NCBI GenBank assembly: GCA_963823435.1
Contig: CAWGLN010000001.1
Span: 744,001-808,000 of the forward strand
Source of the DNA: CAKZML01 sp963823435
Lineage (GTDB): Bacteria; Pseudomonadota; Gammaproteobacteria; Steroidobacterales; BM003
Length of the DNA: 64,000 nucleotides
Direction of reading: 5' to 3'
Below, one piece after another: positions 25,488-33,147 of this stretch. A program made the translations under genes and the position numbers. Each line of letters starts with the position of its first letter. Position 1 is the first letter of the stretch. The notes beneath the pieces are model-generated. The model searched no databases and was not told the origin of the DNA. It was given only the letters and a program-made list of their open reading frames with translations.

Positions 25488-26516
25488 ATGAGTGTCGAAC
25501 AGCTTGCTGAACATCAACGTTGGGGCCGGATGCTGGCTGCCCGGCGCAGCGACTATGACGTAACCAACACGGTCCGGGTCAGCTCTCCCTCCGCGGTCTG
25601 CCAGGCCGTGTATGAAATTTACCTGGATCTCTACCCGAAGGCTTCCTTCAAGCCCCTGAGCAAAGCCTTTCTGGATTTTCAGCGCTTGTTCAACGGCGAG
25701 TACCCGGGCTACCTGGGCTGCGACACTGTTTATCACGATATCCAGCACACCATGGACATTACCCTGGCCACTGCGCGGCTGATTAGCGGCTATGAGCGGT
25801 CAGTTCCCCTGCGCGATCAAATTGGACCACGCAGGGCCACTATTACCCTGCTCACCGCACTGTTTCACGATTCCGGTTATATACGTCGCAAGACGGAAAC
25901 CCAGGTGGACAACGGCGCGGAGCTTACAGCCCTGCACGTAGGTCGGGGCGCAAACTTCCTGCGTGAATACCTTCCAGGCCTGGGCCTCGGGGATTATGCC
26001 GAGGTGGCTGCCCGCATGGTGCATTACAGTGGGTATGAAATGCCCCCCGAGCACATCCTTTTGACAGATCCCAAAGACCGGCTGGCTGGATTCATGCTGG
26101 GCACGTCGGATCTCATGGCCCAGATGGCGGATCGCTGCTACCTGGAGAAATGCCGGGACCGGCTGTATCCGGAGTTCGTGTTGGCAGGAATAGCCGTCAG
26201 CAAGGACTGGCGAGGCAAAGCGACCGTAGCCTATGCCTCAGGCGATGACCTGGTGCAGAAAACCCGTCATTTCTATCACAACCAGGTTCGCCGAAGACTG
26301 GACGAGAGCTTCGCCGGTGTTCACAAATATTTCTCGGCATTTTTTGGCGGTAGCAATCCCTACCAGGCGGCTATTAACAAGAGCATCCAGTATCTGGATG
26401 ACACCGCCAGCGGCAAGACGGAGCTGGTGCTACGCCGGCAGCCACCCTTGTTCACCTCGGATGCGGATTCCCTTGAGTTCGTTCGTGGCCTGGTGAAAAA
26501 GAGGCTCCAGAACTAG
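25488..26516 (+). CDS. HD-domain metal-dependent phosphohydrolase-like protein
   Basis: A 342-residue soluble protein. A YHDIQH motif (82-87) and a FHDSG motif (126-130) place it in the HD/PDEase superfamily; further His (HVGRGANF, MVHYSGYE) complete a likely two-metal site. The C-terminal third (about 250-342) has no recognised domain. Substrate unknown: nucleotides or cyclic nucleotides are typical of the fold but cannot be read from sequence. It stands alone between dgkA and a convergent lipoprotein gene. Confidence 0.8.
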   Translation: MSVEQLAEHQRWGRMLAARRSDYDVTNTVRVSSPSAVCQAVYEIYLDLYPKASFKPLSKAFLDFQRLFNGEYPGYLGCDTVYHDIQHTMDITLATARLISGYERSVPLRDQIGPRRATITLLTALFHDSGYIRRKTETQVDNGAELTALHVGRGANFLREYLPGLGLGDYAEVAARMVHYSGYEMPPEHILLTDPKDRLAGFMLGTSDLMAQMADRCYLEKCRDRLYPEFVLAGIAVSKDWRGKATVAYASGDDLVQKTRHFYHNQVRRRLDESFAGVHKYFSAFFGGSNPYQAAINKSIQYLDDTASGKTELVLRRQPPLFTSDADSLEFVRGLVKKRLQN

Positions 26517-26554
26517 GGGCTCTCTTATCTGGCTGCCAGCCAGTTCCACCCGCG

Positions 26555-27124
26555 CTAACGGGCCGGAAAGCGCTTGACCACGCTGGCAACAGCCTTTCGC
26601 ATTCGCTCCGCTTTCTGGGCGTCCGTATGTTCCTCGTGAATCTCGCCCATGGCGACGCCATGCCAGAGCAACAAATTGGTTCCCACCTGTCTCGCCTCGA
26701 TGATCAACGAGCCCTCGGAATATTCCATTATGTAGGTGGCATGAGCCTTTTTGTTGTACCCCATCTCGTCAATATTCTGGTTGCCCCACCCCGCACCAGT
26801 GTCCGCGCCGGAATCCAGTACGCGCTCATCAAGACGCCTGTCAATCTCTATCCGATAATTCAGCAGAAACTCGGCTTCTTCCGGGCGCACAAACTGGTAG
26901 CCCCGCTTTTCGAAGTTCTGGGTGATTTCCCTGCGCAAGACGTCATCAGCACCCCCGTCGCCAGGGCGAACCCGGGGGTCAATGTCTGAACCGAGGCTGG
27001 ACCAGCTAAAGTGTTCCAGGCTCGAAAAATCGAAAGTCTTGTCCTTCTTTGACTGGACGTTGATCGAACTGCAGGCGGTCAAGCCCAGAAGCAGAATCAG
27101 GATTGACAGGTATGTATTACGCAT
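26555..27124 (-). CDS. DUF4136 lipoprotein
   Basis: About 189 residues with a lipoprotein signal (LILLLGLTAC, Cys near residue 18). The mature part has the DUF4136 opening KTFDFSSLEHFSW and the late GSLIIEARQVGTNLLLWHGVA segment. Proteins of this family are presumed outer-membrane lipoproteins of unknown function. The Met at 27124 fits the signal peptide; the frame extends seven codons upstream. Confidence 0.85.
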   Translation of the reverse strand: MRNTYLSILILLLGLTACSSINVQSKKDKTFDFSSLEHFSWSSLGSDIDPRVRPGDGGADDVLRREITQNFEKRGYQFVRPEEAEFLLNYRIEIDRRLDERVLDSGADTGAGWGNQNIDEMGYNKKAHATYIMEYSEGSLIIEARQVGTNLLLWHGVAMGEIHEEHTDAQKAERMRKAVASVVKRFPAR

Positions 27125-27192
27125 GGGATTCCCCGGTTGATCCACCGTTCAAGTCTACTCCAGTGACTCCTGGCCCGCAGCAAGACCGCTGT

Positions 27193-27852
27193 CTAGTCGC
27201 GCTCCCCGGGCAGCAGATACCCGCGAAGGTGGTCCGGTACAAGCACTCCTGGCAGATTGGCCGGATCAGGCACCAACTCGCCCGCCGACATGTTCAATGG
27301 CATCACGCCGGCCCAGATGGGCAGATTGTAATCTTCCTTGTTGTCCGAGGGGTCACCTTCACGCACCTTGGCCGATCCTTCTTGCATGAGCATGCGCAGC
27401 ACCGTCGTGGCGTTCAACTCCTTCCGGGTAACCGGACGCAACTCATCCCAGCGACCGGGGAACAAGTGATCCACCATGACCTGCAACTGCTCCAGCTTTT
27501 CCGGTCCGGTTACCTCCTCGACCTGGCCGAACAGCATGACCGAACGATAGTTCATGGAGTGGTTGAATGCCGACCTGGCCAGCACAAAGCCGTCCACATG
27601 GGTCACGGTGAGACAGGCCTGTTGGTTGACCGCCTGCTTCAGGAACCGGCTGACCGAGGAACCATGCCAGTAAACGTGATCACCGGACCGCCAGTACATG
27701 GTCGGCGTGCAGTAGGGCAGCCCATCTATGTTGTAGGCCACATGACAGACAAAACCCGCATCCAGGATGCTGTTGACCTTTTCACGCTCGTAGATACCCC
27801 TTTCTTTCATGCGCTTGACGCTGGAGCGGTCAGTCTTTTTCAGGTTTTCCAT
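27193..27852 (-). CDS. Pyridoxamine 5'-phosphate oxidase-fold flavin-binding protein
   Basis: A 219-residue cytoplasmic protein with a split-barrel FMN-binding fold of the COG3467 class. Seen segments: GFVCHVAYNIDGLPYCTPTMYWRSGD, VYWHGSSVSRFLKQ, a SMNYRSVMLFGQVEEV strand, and YNLPIWAGVMPL. It is not PdxH itself, which has a different C-terminus. The substrate is unknown. The Met at 27852 follows AAGGAAT; an upstream in-frame start at 27900 is possible. Confidence 0.82.
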   Translation of the reverse strand: MENLKKTDRSSVKRMKERGIYEREKVNSILDAGFVCHVAYNIDGLPYCTPTMYWRSGDHVYWHGSSVSRFLKQAVNQQACLTVTHVDGFVLARSAFNHSMNYRSVMLFGQVEEVTGPEKLEQLQVMVDHLFPGRWDELRPVTRKELNATTVLRMLMQEGSAKVREGDPSDNKEDYNLPIWAGVMPLNMSAGELVPDPANLPGVLVPDHLRGYLLPGERD

Positions 27853-28232
27853 ATTCCTTATTCCCCGGTTCGCAGCTGATTCGAGTCGAACGGCACCCAT
27901 GATGCGGGAGCTTCAGGACACATCGCAAGGGACCTGACCCTGCCCTGGAAGATCGTATCGATGGCAGGTAGCTTCAAGCGACCAGGATGGTTTTTCCGGC
28001 CACGGGTGAGTGCAGGCCGGATATCGGCAGGATGCCGGCCCGGGCGGACAGCCGTTGCCGTCGGGCACCTGGCTGTGGTCTATGGCGCACGATGGGCAGG
28101 AATCCCCGCAATGCCCCCCAACCGGGCTTCAGGCCTGGCCTGTTATCCGGACTCCCAACGACCCGGAAATCGCTGTAAACGGACCATTGTCTCCCGCGAG
28201 CGATGGCAGCTGACCCCAGGTGCAAAAAATTT

Positions 28233-28262
28233 ATTGACAAGCCGTGAGTTGCGCATATATTC
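28233..28262 (+). promoter_or_regulatory. Sigma-70 promoter before a short terminated transcript
   Basis: TTGACA at 28233-28238 and TATATT about 16 bases later, within an AT-rich pocket of an otherwise GC-rich 700-base gene-free stretch (27853-28552). It is the best sigma-70-like promoter noted in this part of the window. Transcription would begin near 28269 and run into the terminator at 28291 almost at once, then on to the ATP-grasp operon if read-through occurs. Confidence 0.6.
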
Positions 28263-28290
28263 CCGCCCAATTAGCGGACCGAATACCGCA

Positions 28291-28315
28291 CGTCTCGACG
28301 GGCCGAGACGTTTTT
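28291..28315 (+). terminator. Intrinsic terminator 30 bases after the promoter (leader attenuator or small RNA end)
   Basis: CGTCTCG-ACGGGC-CGAGACG followed by TTTTT. No gene ends here: the flanking gene on the left reads the other way, and the next gene begins 240 bases later. It would release an RNA of about 45 bases starting at the promoter at 28233. Confidence 0.7.
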
Positions 28316-28395
28316 CTGCCGCAGGTCGCCCAACTGCGTAAGGAACATGCATGGTCGGTATATCTGATGTCGCGGAGGAACCTCCGGAGGCCATC

Positions 28396-28420
28396 GCGCC
28401 AGATTGTTCAATTCTGGCGC
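28396..28420 (+). promoter_or_regulatory. Second stem-loop in the ATP-grasp operon leader
   Basis: GCGCCAGA pairs perfectly with TCTGGCGC across a nine-base loop. Just upstream (28374-28390) GGAGG / CCTCC / GGAGG can pair in two alternative ways, which suggests switching structure in the leader. I cannot match it to a known riboswitch. Confidence 0.4.
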
Positions 28421-28552
28421 AATCTCCTCATTCTCGGGCCACCGCGCCCCCCGGCCTTGCACCCCCTGGCCCGGTTTCATCTCCTCTTCGCATTTTTGAT
28501 CTGAAAGGGCAAGCCTGCCAAAATGGGTCGGCTCGCCCATGGGAGTGCATTC

Positions 28553-29578
28553 GTGAACATTAATAACCGACTAGTCGGCCTGACTTTTGACCTCAAAGAT
28601 ACCTACCTGGCCGCAGGATATAGCGAAATCGAAGCCGCCGAATTTGACCGCGCCGACACGATAGACAGCATTGAAGAAGCGCTGCGTTCGCTGGGATACC
28701 AAACTGATCGTATCGGCAACATCAAACAATTGGTCAGCCGGCTGCACAATGGCGACCGCTGGGACCTGGTTTTCAATATTTGCGAAGGGATGCATGGCAT
28801 AGGTCGGGAAGCACAGGTCCCGGGATTGCTGGATGCTTACGAGATTCCCTATGTATTCTCGGATACGGTGGCCTGCGCGCTAACGCTGCACAAGGGTTTG
28901 ACCAAGGACGTCGTACGCGCAGCAGGTGTTGCCACGCCGGATTACGCGGTGGTGAATCAGATAGCCGATGCCGAAGGGATCAGGATGACGTTCCCGCTGT
29001 TTGCCAAACCTATTGCTGAAGGCACCAGCAAGGGCATCAGCCTCCGCTCCAAGATAAGCGATGCAACCCAGTTGAAAGAGGTATGCCGGGACCTGCTGGC
29101 ACAGCACAGGCAACCTGTCCTGGTGGAGCGCTTTCTGCCCGGGCGGGAATTCACGGTTGGCATCGTTGGCACCGGCGAGGATGCCGTCGCCCTGGCGACC
29201 ATGGAAATAAAGCTCAGCAAGGGCGCACATTCCGAGGCTTACTCCTATCACAACAAGGCGAATTGGCAGAAGTTGGTACGCTACAGCCTGCTTCCGCAGG
29301 GTGAGCTGCGAAGCGCGGTCGAGACCCTTTCGCTACAGGCCTGGCGTGCCCTGGGCTGCCGCGATGGTGGACGCATAGACGTGCGTCTGGATGAAAGCGG
29401 GAACCCGGGATTTATCGAGGTAAATCCACTGGCGGGCATGCATCCGGAACGATCCGACTTGCCCATGATGGCGGCCAAGGCGAACATCCCCTATGCCCGC
29501 ATGCTGGGAATGATTATGGAATCGGCAGAAAAGCGTATCTCTGAGCAGGCCGCTGACGCTTCCAGGCATGCCGCCTAG
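28553..29578 (+). CDS. ATP-grasp ligase, D-Ala-D-Ala ligase-like (first of pair)
   Basis: About 341 residues. The N-terminal substrate domain (to about 100) holds NICEGMHGIGREAQVPGLLD and a PYVFSD segment as in D-Ala-D-Ala ligases. The ATP-grasp domain follows: KPIAEGTSKGI (lysine and small-residue loop), VERFLPGREFTVGIVG, and the Mg-binding DGGRIDVRLDESGNPGFIEVNPLAG. This fold joins a carboxylate to an amine using ATP. It starts at a GTG (28553); the frame extends to 28523. Twelve bases separate it from the second ligase. The cell-wall Ddl role is unlikely given the HDAC/GNAT neighbours; the product is unknown. Confidence 0.85.
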   Translation: MNINNRLVGLTFDLKDTYLAAGYSEIEAAEFDRADTIDSIEEALRSLGYQTDRIGNIKQLVSRLHNGDRWDLVFNICEGMHGIGREAQVPGLLDAYEIPYVFSDTVACALTLHKGLTKDVVRAAGVATPDYAVVNQIADAEGIRMTFPLFAKPIAEGTSKGISLRSKISDATQLKEVCRDLLAQHRQPVLVERFLPGREFTVGIVGTGEDAVALATMEIKLSKGAHSEAYSYHNKANWQKLVRYSLLPQGELRSAVETLSLQAWRALGCRDGGRIDVRLDESGNPGFIEVNPLAGMHPERSDLPMMAAKANIPYARMLGMIMESAEKRISEQAADASRHAA

Positions 29579-29590
29579 GCAGGACTGGAC

Positions 29591-30643
29591 ATGGATAAGC
29601 CGTCTTCCAAATCTGTCCTGGTATTGCATGAAAGCATAGGTGCGGGCGCACGTCCGGATGAGATCGACACCCTGGTCGAGGTCGAGCAGGTATGCGCCGC
29701 CTTGAAGGACCTGGGCTGGCAGGTCCTGCGTCAGGATACCGGCCTGGACCTGGCCAACACCCTGGCGACACTAAAGGCCTGCAGCCCCACCTGCGTGTTC
29801 AACCTGGTGGAGTCGCTGGGCGGCGACGGCCGCATGCTGCACTTCATTCCCACTCTGTTGGACGTGGCGCAACTGGACTATACCGGCTGTGACAGCGATG
29901 CCATGTACCTGAGCTCCCAGAAGCAGCTCGCCAAGCACTGGATGCGGCTCAACGGGATTGCCACTCCGGCGTCACTGGAAACGGACCGTGATGCGGACAC
30001 GGATAAAGATGATCACAGAACCTGGATAGTTAAGTCACTCTGGGAGCATGCTTCCTTTGGTATGGACGATGGCTGCGTGGTTCGTGGCGCCGGCAACGCC
30101 CGCTCGCGCATGGCGCAAAGCGAGGCACGGCACGGTGGAGAGTGGTTTGCCGAGGAGTTTGTTGACGGACGGGAATTTAATATCTCTATCCTGGAACTCG
30201 ACGGCCAGCCCCGTGTGCTCCCCATCGCAGAAATCACCTTTGTGGATTACCCCAGGGACAAGCCCAAGATCGTAGGCTACGCAGCCAAGTGGGACGAGCA
30301 GGCGCCCGAATATACGGCAACCCAGCGAGGCTTTCCAAGCCTGGCGAGTCCTGAACGAGGCAGACTCGAGGCCCTGGTGCAAAAATGCTGGGCTGTCTTC
30401 GGTCTTAAGGGTTACGCCCGTGTCGACATACGCCTGGACTCTTCCGGCCGACCATACGTTCTGGAAATCAACGCCAATCCCTGCCTGTCACACGATGCCG
30501 GCTTTGCCGCGGCCGCGGCGCAAAGCGGGATTTCCTACCTGGAATTGATCGAACACATCGTGCAATCGGCCCAAAGACCGGCGATGATCACGCCGCGACC
30601 GGCCGAGAGCCGGAGCTTCATGTCCCGTACAGGCAGCCGCTAA
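29591..30643 (+). CDS. ATP-grasp ligase, D-Ala-D-Ala ligase-like (second of pair)
   Basis: A 350-residue protein, clearly different from its neighbour but with the same layout: an N-terminal domain with FNLVESLGGDGRMLHFIPTLLD and YTGCDSDAMYLSSQKQLAKHWM, then the ATP-grasp domain with IVKSLWEHASFGMDD, FAEEFVDGREFNISILE, and the metal-binding GYARVDIRLD ... YVLEINANPC. Two ligases in tandem suggest two successive amide bonds, or one acting on the product of the other. The C-terminal 20 residues are basic and look disordered. It is two bases from the GNAT-HDAC gene. Confidence 0.85.
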   Translation: MDKPSSKSVLVLHESIGAGARPDEIDTLVEVEQVCAALKDLGWQVLRQDTGLDLANTLATLKACSPTCVFNLVESLGGDGRMLHFIPTLLDVAQLDYTGCDSDAMYLSSQKQLAKHWMRLNGIATPASLETDRDADTDKDDHRTWIVKSLWEHASFGMDDGCVVRGAGNARSRMAQSEARHGGEWFAEEFVDGREFNISILELDGQPRVLPIAEITFVDYPRDKPKIVGYAAKWDEQAPEYTATQRGFPSLASPERGRLEALVQKCWAVFGLKGYARVDIRLDSSGRPYVLEINANPCLSHDAGFAAAAAQSGISYLELIEHIVQSAQRPAMITPRPAESRSFMSRTGSR

Positions 30644-30645
30644 TT

Positions 30646-32418
30646 ATGTTTCGTATCCACAAAGTGTTCGATGTCACTACCCCTACCAACCGTCAATTGT
30701 TGAGTCAGGTGCAGGCCATGCTGCGGGTGCAGTTCAACGCCCTGTCCGAGAAAGATATCGCGAAACTGCCGTCCCAACTGGCCAATCCGGTAAAGTATCG
30801 ATTCCGCTCCATCCTCCTGGTGGCCGAGGGCAGCGACGCGACGGTGCGTGGCTTCGCCATGTTGCTGCATGCCCCCGACCTGGATTTTTGTTACCTGGAC
30901 TATATCTGCGCCGGTCGCGGGGAAACCGGTGGCGGCATAGGTGGCGCCCTGTACGAACGGGTGCGCGAGGAAGCATTCCAGCTCGGCGTGGCTGGCATAT
31001 TCATGGAATGCCTGCCGGATGATCCGGCATTGTCTCCCGACCCCGCCATACGCAAGCAGAATGTGGCGCGACTGCGCTTTTACGAACGCTTCGGCGCCCG
31101 ACCCATCATCAATACCGTCTACGAGACGCCGCTGCGCGAGGACGACACCGACCCACCTTACCTGGTGCTGGATTACCTGGGCCAGGAAGACAAACCCCTG
31201 GGTCGGGACCGGGCGCGAGCGATCATTCGGGCCTGCATCGAACGCAAGTATGGCAGTGTGTGCCCGCCCGGATACATCGACATGATCGTGGAGTCGGTGA
31301 ACGACGATCCCATCCGCCTGCGCGAACCCAAATACATCAAGCCAAGCGAGGCGACGAAAGAGACCAAGCCAAAACAACGCAAAATCGCCCTGATCGTAAA
31401 CGACAAGCACGCTATTCATCATGTGAAAGAACGTGGTTATGTCGAGGCGCCAGTAAGAATTTCATCGATTATCAAGGAACTGGATCGTACCCGGCTGTTC
31501 GAGCGCATATCACCCAAACAATTTGGTACTTCCGTCATCGAGCAGGTACACGACAAGGAGTTCGTGGAATTCCTGAAAAAAGCCTGCGCCAACGTCCCCG
31601 AGGGAAAGTCTGTCTATCCCTATGTCTTCCCGGTGAGGAACCGGGCCAGGCCGCCCAAGGACTACCCGCTGCGGGCCGGCTACTACTGCATAGACACGTT
31701 CACGCCGCTGAATGGCAATGCCTACAAGGCCGCCCGGCGCTCGGTAGACTGCGCCATGACCGGAGCGGAATGCCTGCTGGATGGAAACCGTGCGGCCTAT
31801 GCGCTGGTCCGGCCTCCCGGACACCATGCCGAGCACGAAGCCTTCGGCGGGTTCTGCTACTTCAATTCGGCCGCCATCGCCGCCAATCACCTCAGCCAAC
31901 ACGGCAAAGTGGTTCTGCTGGACATCGATTACCACCACGGTAACGGCGCGCAGGACATTTTCTACCGGCGCAAGGACGTATTCACCATTTCTATCCACGG
32001 ACATCCCCGTTACACCTATCCGTATTTCTCGGGTTTCGAGGACGAGAAGGGCAAGGACGAGGGCAAGGGTTTTAACCTGAACCTGCCACTTCCGGAGAAT
32101 ATCGACGAGGAGCGCTATCGCAAGACCCTGGACCAGGCGCTGGAGCGCGCTCGCAAATTCCAGCCTCAGTTCCTGGTGCTGGCCCTGGGCCTGGATACCG
32201 CCAAGGGGGATCCCACGGGATCCTGGCGTCTGATGGCCAAGGACTTCAGTGAGAATGGCCGCCGCATAGCCCAACTGGGGCTGCCCACCCTGGTGGTGCA
32301 AGAGGGTGGTTACAAGACCCAGACCCTTGGAATCAATGCGCGACATTTTTTCACCGGATTCTGGGATGGTATGCATGACGGCGGCAACGGCGAACACGCC
32401 AGTCACCTCAAAACCTGA
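30646..32418 (+). CDS. GNAT acetyltransferase fused to HDAC-family deacetylase (acetylpolyamine amidohydrolase class)
   Basis: A 590-residue cytoplasmic fusion. Residues about 1-185 form a GNAT domain, with the acetyl-CoA loop in AGRGETGGGIGGALYERV and a late LRFYERFGARPI strand. Residues about 245-580 form a class II HDAC-like zinc amidohydrolase: RPPGHHAEHEAFGGFCYFN (tandem catalytic His), DIDYHHGNGAQDIFY (two zinc ligands), LGLDTAKGDPTG (third Asp), and QEGGY (transition-state Tyr). All key residues are present, so it should be active. HDAC-family bacterial proteins often deacetylate acetylated polyamines or other amides. One polypeptide with acetylating and deacetylating domains suggests substrate protection, or domains acting on different groups. 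Its stop overlaps the next start. Confidence 0.88.
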   Translation: MFRIHKVFDVTTPTNRQLLSQVQAMLRVQFNALSEKDIAKLPSQLANPVKYRFRSILLVAEGSDATVRGFAMLLHAPDLDFCYLDYICAGRGETGGGIGGALYERVREEAFQLGVAGIFMECLPDDPALSPDPAIRKQNVARLRFYERFGARPIINTVYETPLREDDTDPPYLVLDYLGQEDKPLGRDRARAIIRACIERKYGSVCPPGYIDMIVESVNDDPIRLREPKYIKPSEATKETKPKQRKIALIVNDKHAIHHVKERGYVEAPVRISSIIKELDRTRLFERISPKQFGTSVIEQVHDKEFVEFLKKACANVPEGKSVYPYVFPVRNRARPPKDYPLRAGYYCIDTFTPLNGNAYKAARRSVDCAMTGAECLLDGNRAAYALVRPPGHHAEHEAFGGFCYFNSAAIAANHLSQHGKVVLLDIDYHHGNGAQDIFYRRKDVFTISIHGHPRYTYPYFSGFEDEKGKDEGKGFNLNLPLPENIDEERYRKTLDQALERARKFQPQFLVLALGLDTAKGDPTGSWRLMAKDFSENGRRIAQLGLPTLVVQEGGYKTQTLGINARHFFTGFWDGMHDGGNGEHASHLKT

Positions 32419-32900
32419 TGAACCTGCGCAGCATTCCCCGGGACTCTGACCCGGCGGCAGTTCTTGCCGTCGTGAAGGCCACCGGTTTTTTTTCCGGGGA
32501 GGAAGAGGCTATTGCTGTGGAGTTGGTGGAAGAGGCCCTGGCCAAGGGGCCATCCAGCGGCTACCACTTCCTTTTCGCGGATGCGTCCGGGCAACCCGGG
32601 GAAATTCTCGGTTACACCTGTTTCGGCCCCATCCCGGGCACCCAATCCAGTTACGATTTGTACTGGATTGCCGTGAGGCCAACAGGGCAGGGCAAGGGTC
32701 TGGGGCGACGCCTGTTGCTGGCAACCGAAGAGGCTGCCAGGCACATTGGCGCCACCCAGATGTACGCAGACACCTCCGGACAGGAGAAATACGCACCGAC
32801 CCGGGCTTTTTATACACGCATGGGTTACCAGGCAGAGGCGGTCCTGCGGGATTATTTTGCGCCGGGAGACGACAAGATACTGTTCTCCAAGGCATTTTGA
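32418..32900 (+). CDS. GNAT-family N-acetyltransferase
   Basis: A 160-residue single-domain acetyltransferase. The acetyl-CoA motif is VRPTGQGKGLGRRLLLATEE (about 90-110), and the family AFYTRMGY segment is near 135. It overlaps the GNAT-HDAC stop by one base (TGATG), so the two are translationally coupled. It is the last gene of the tight four-gene run. It presumably acts in the same pathway, on an amine; the substrate cannot be read from sequence. Confidence 0.85.
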   Translation: MNLRSIPRDSDPAAVLAVVKATGFFSGEEEAIAVELVEEALAKGPSSGYHFLFADASGQPGEILGYTCFGPIPGTQSSYDLYWIAVRPTGQGKGLGRRLLLATEEAARHIGATQMYADTSGQEKYAPTRAFYTRMGYQAEAVLRDYFAPGDDKILFSKAF

Positions 32901-33147
32901 CGCCGATGGACAAACTGCGCAGCAAACGCGGCGCAACCCGACCGACCAAACGGATTCAGAGGAGGCAGTGCTGCGCGGCAATACCGTCAGCAACCTCGGG
33001 GCCTTGTTTGGCCGCAGGACCACCTCAATACGAGCAACGCATCACTTAAATCTGGCATATCATACCGGCGCACTGCAGCAAATCTCTCGCCTCACGCACC
33101 CACTTCTCCAACCGTAACCACGCGCATGCCCGCCGCGAGTACCCGCC

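Noticed and set aside
28553..29578. Annotation as cell-wall D-alanine-D-alanine ligase (ddl)
   Set aside because: It is paired with a second ATP-grasp ligase and HDAC/GNAT genes, far from any division or wall gene cluster, so the specific Ddl name is not justified.
31510..32406. Minus-strand open frame of 298 residues
   Set aside because: It is a shadow of the HDAC domain, which has all catalytic motifs on the plus strand.
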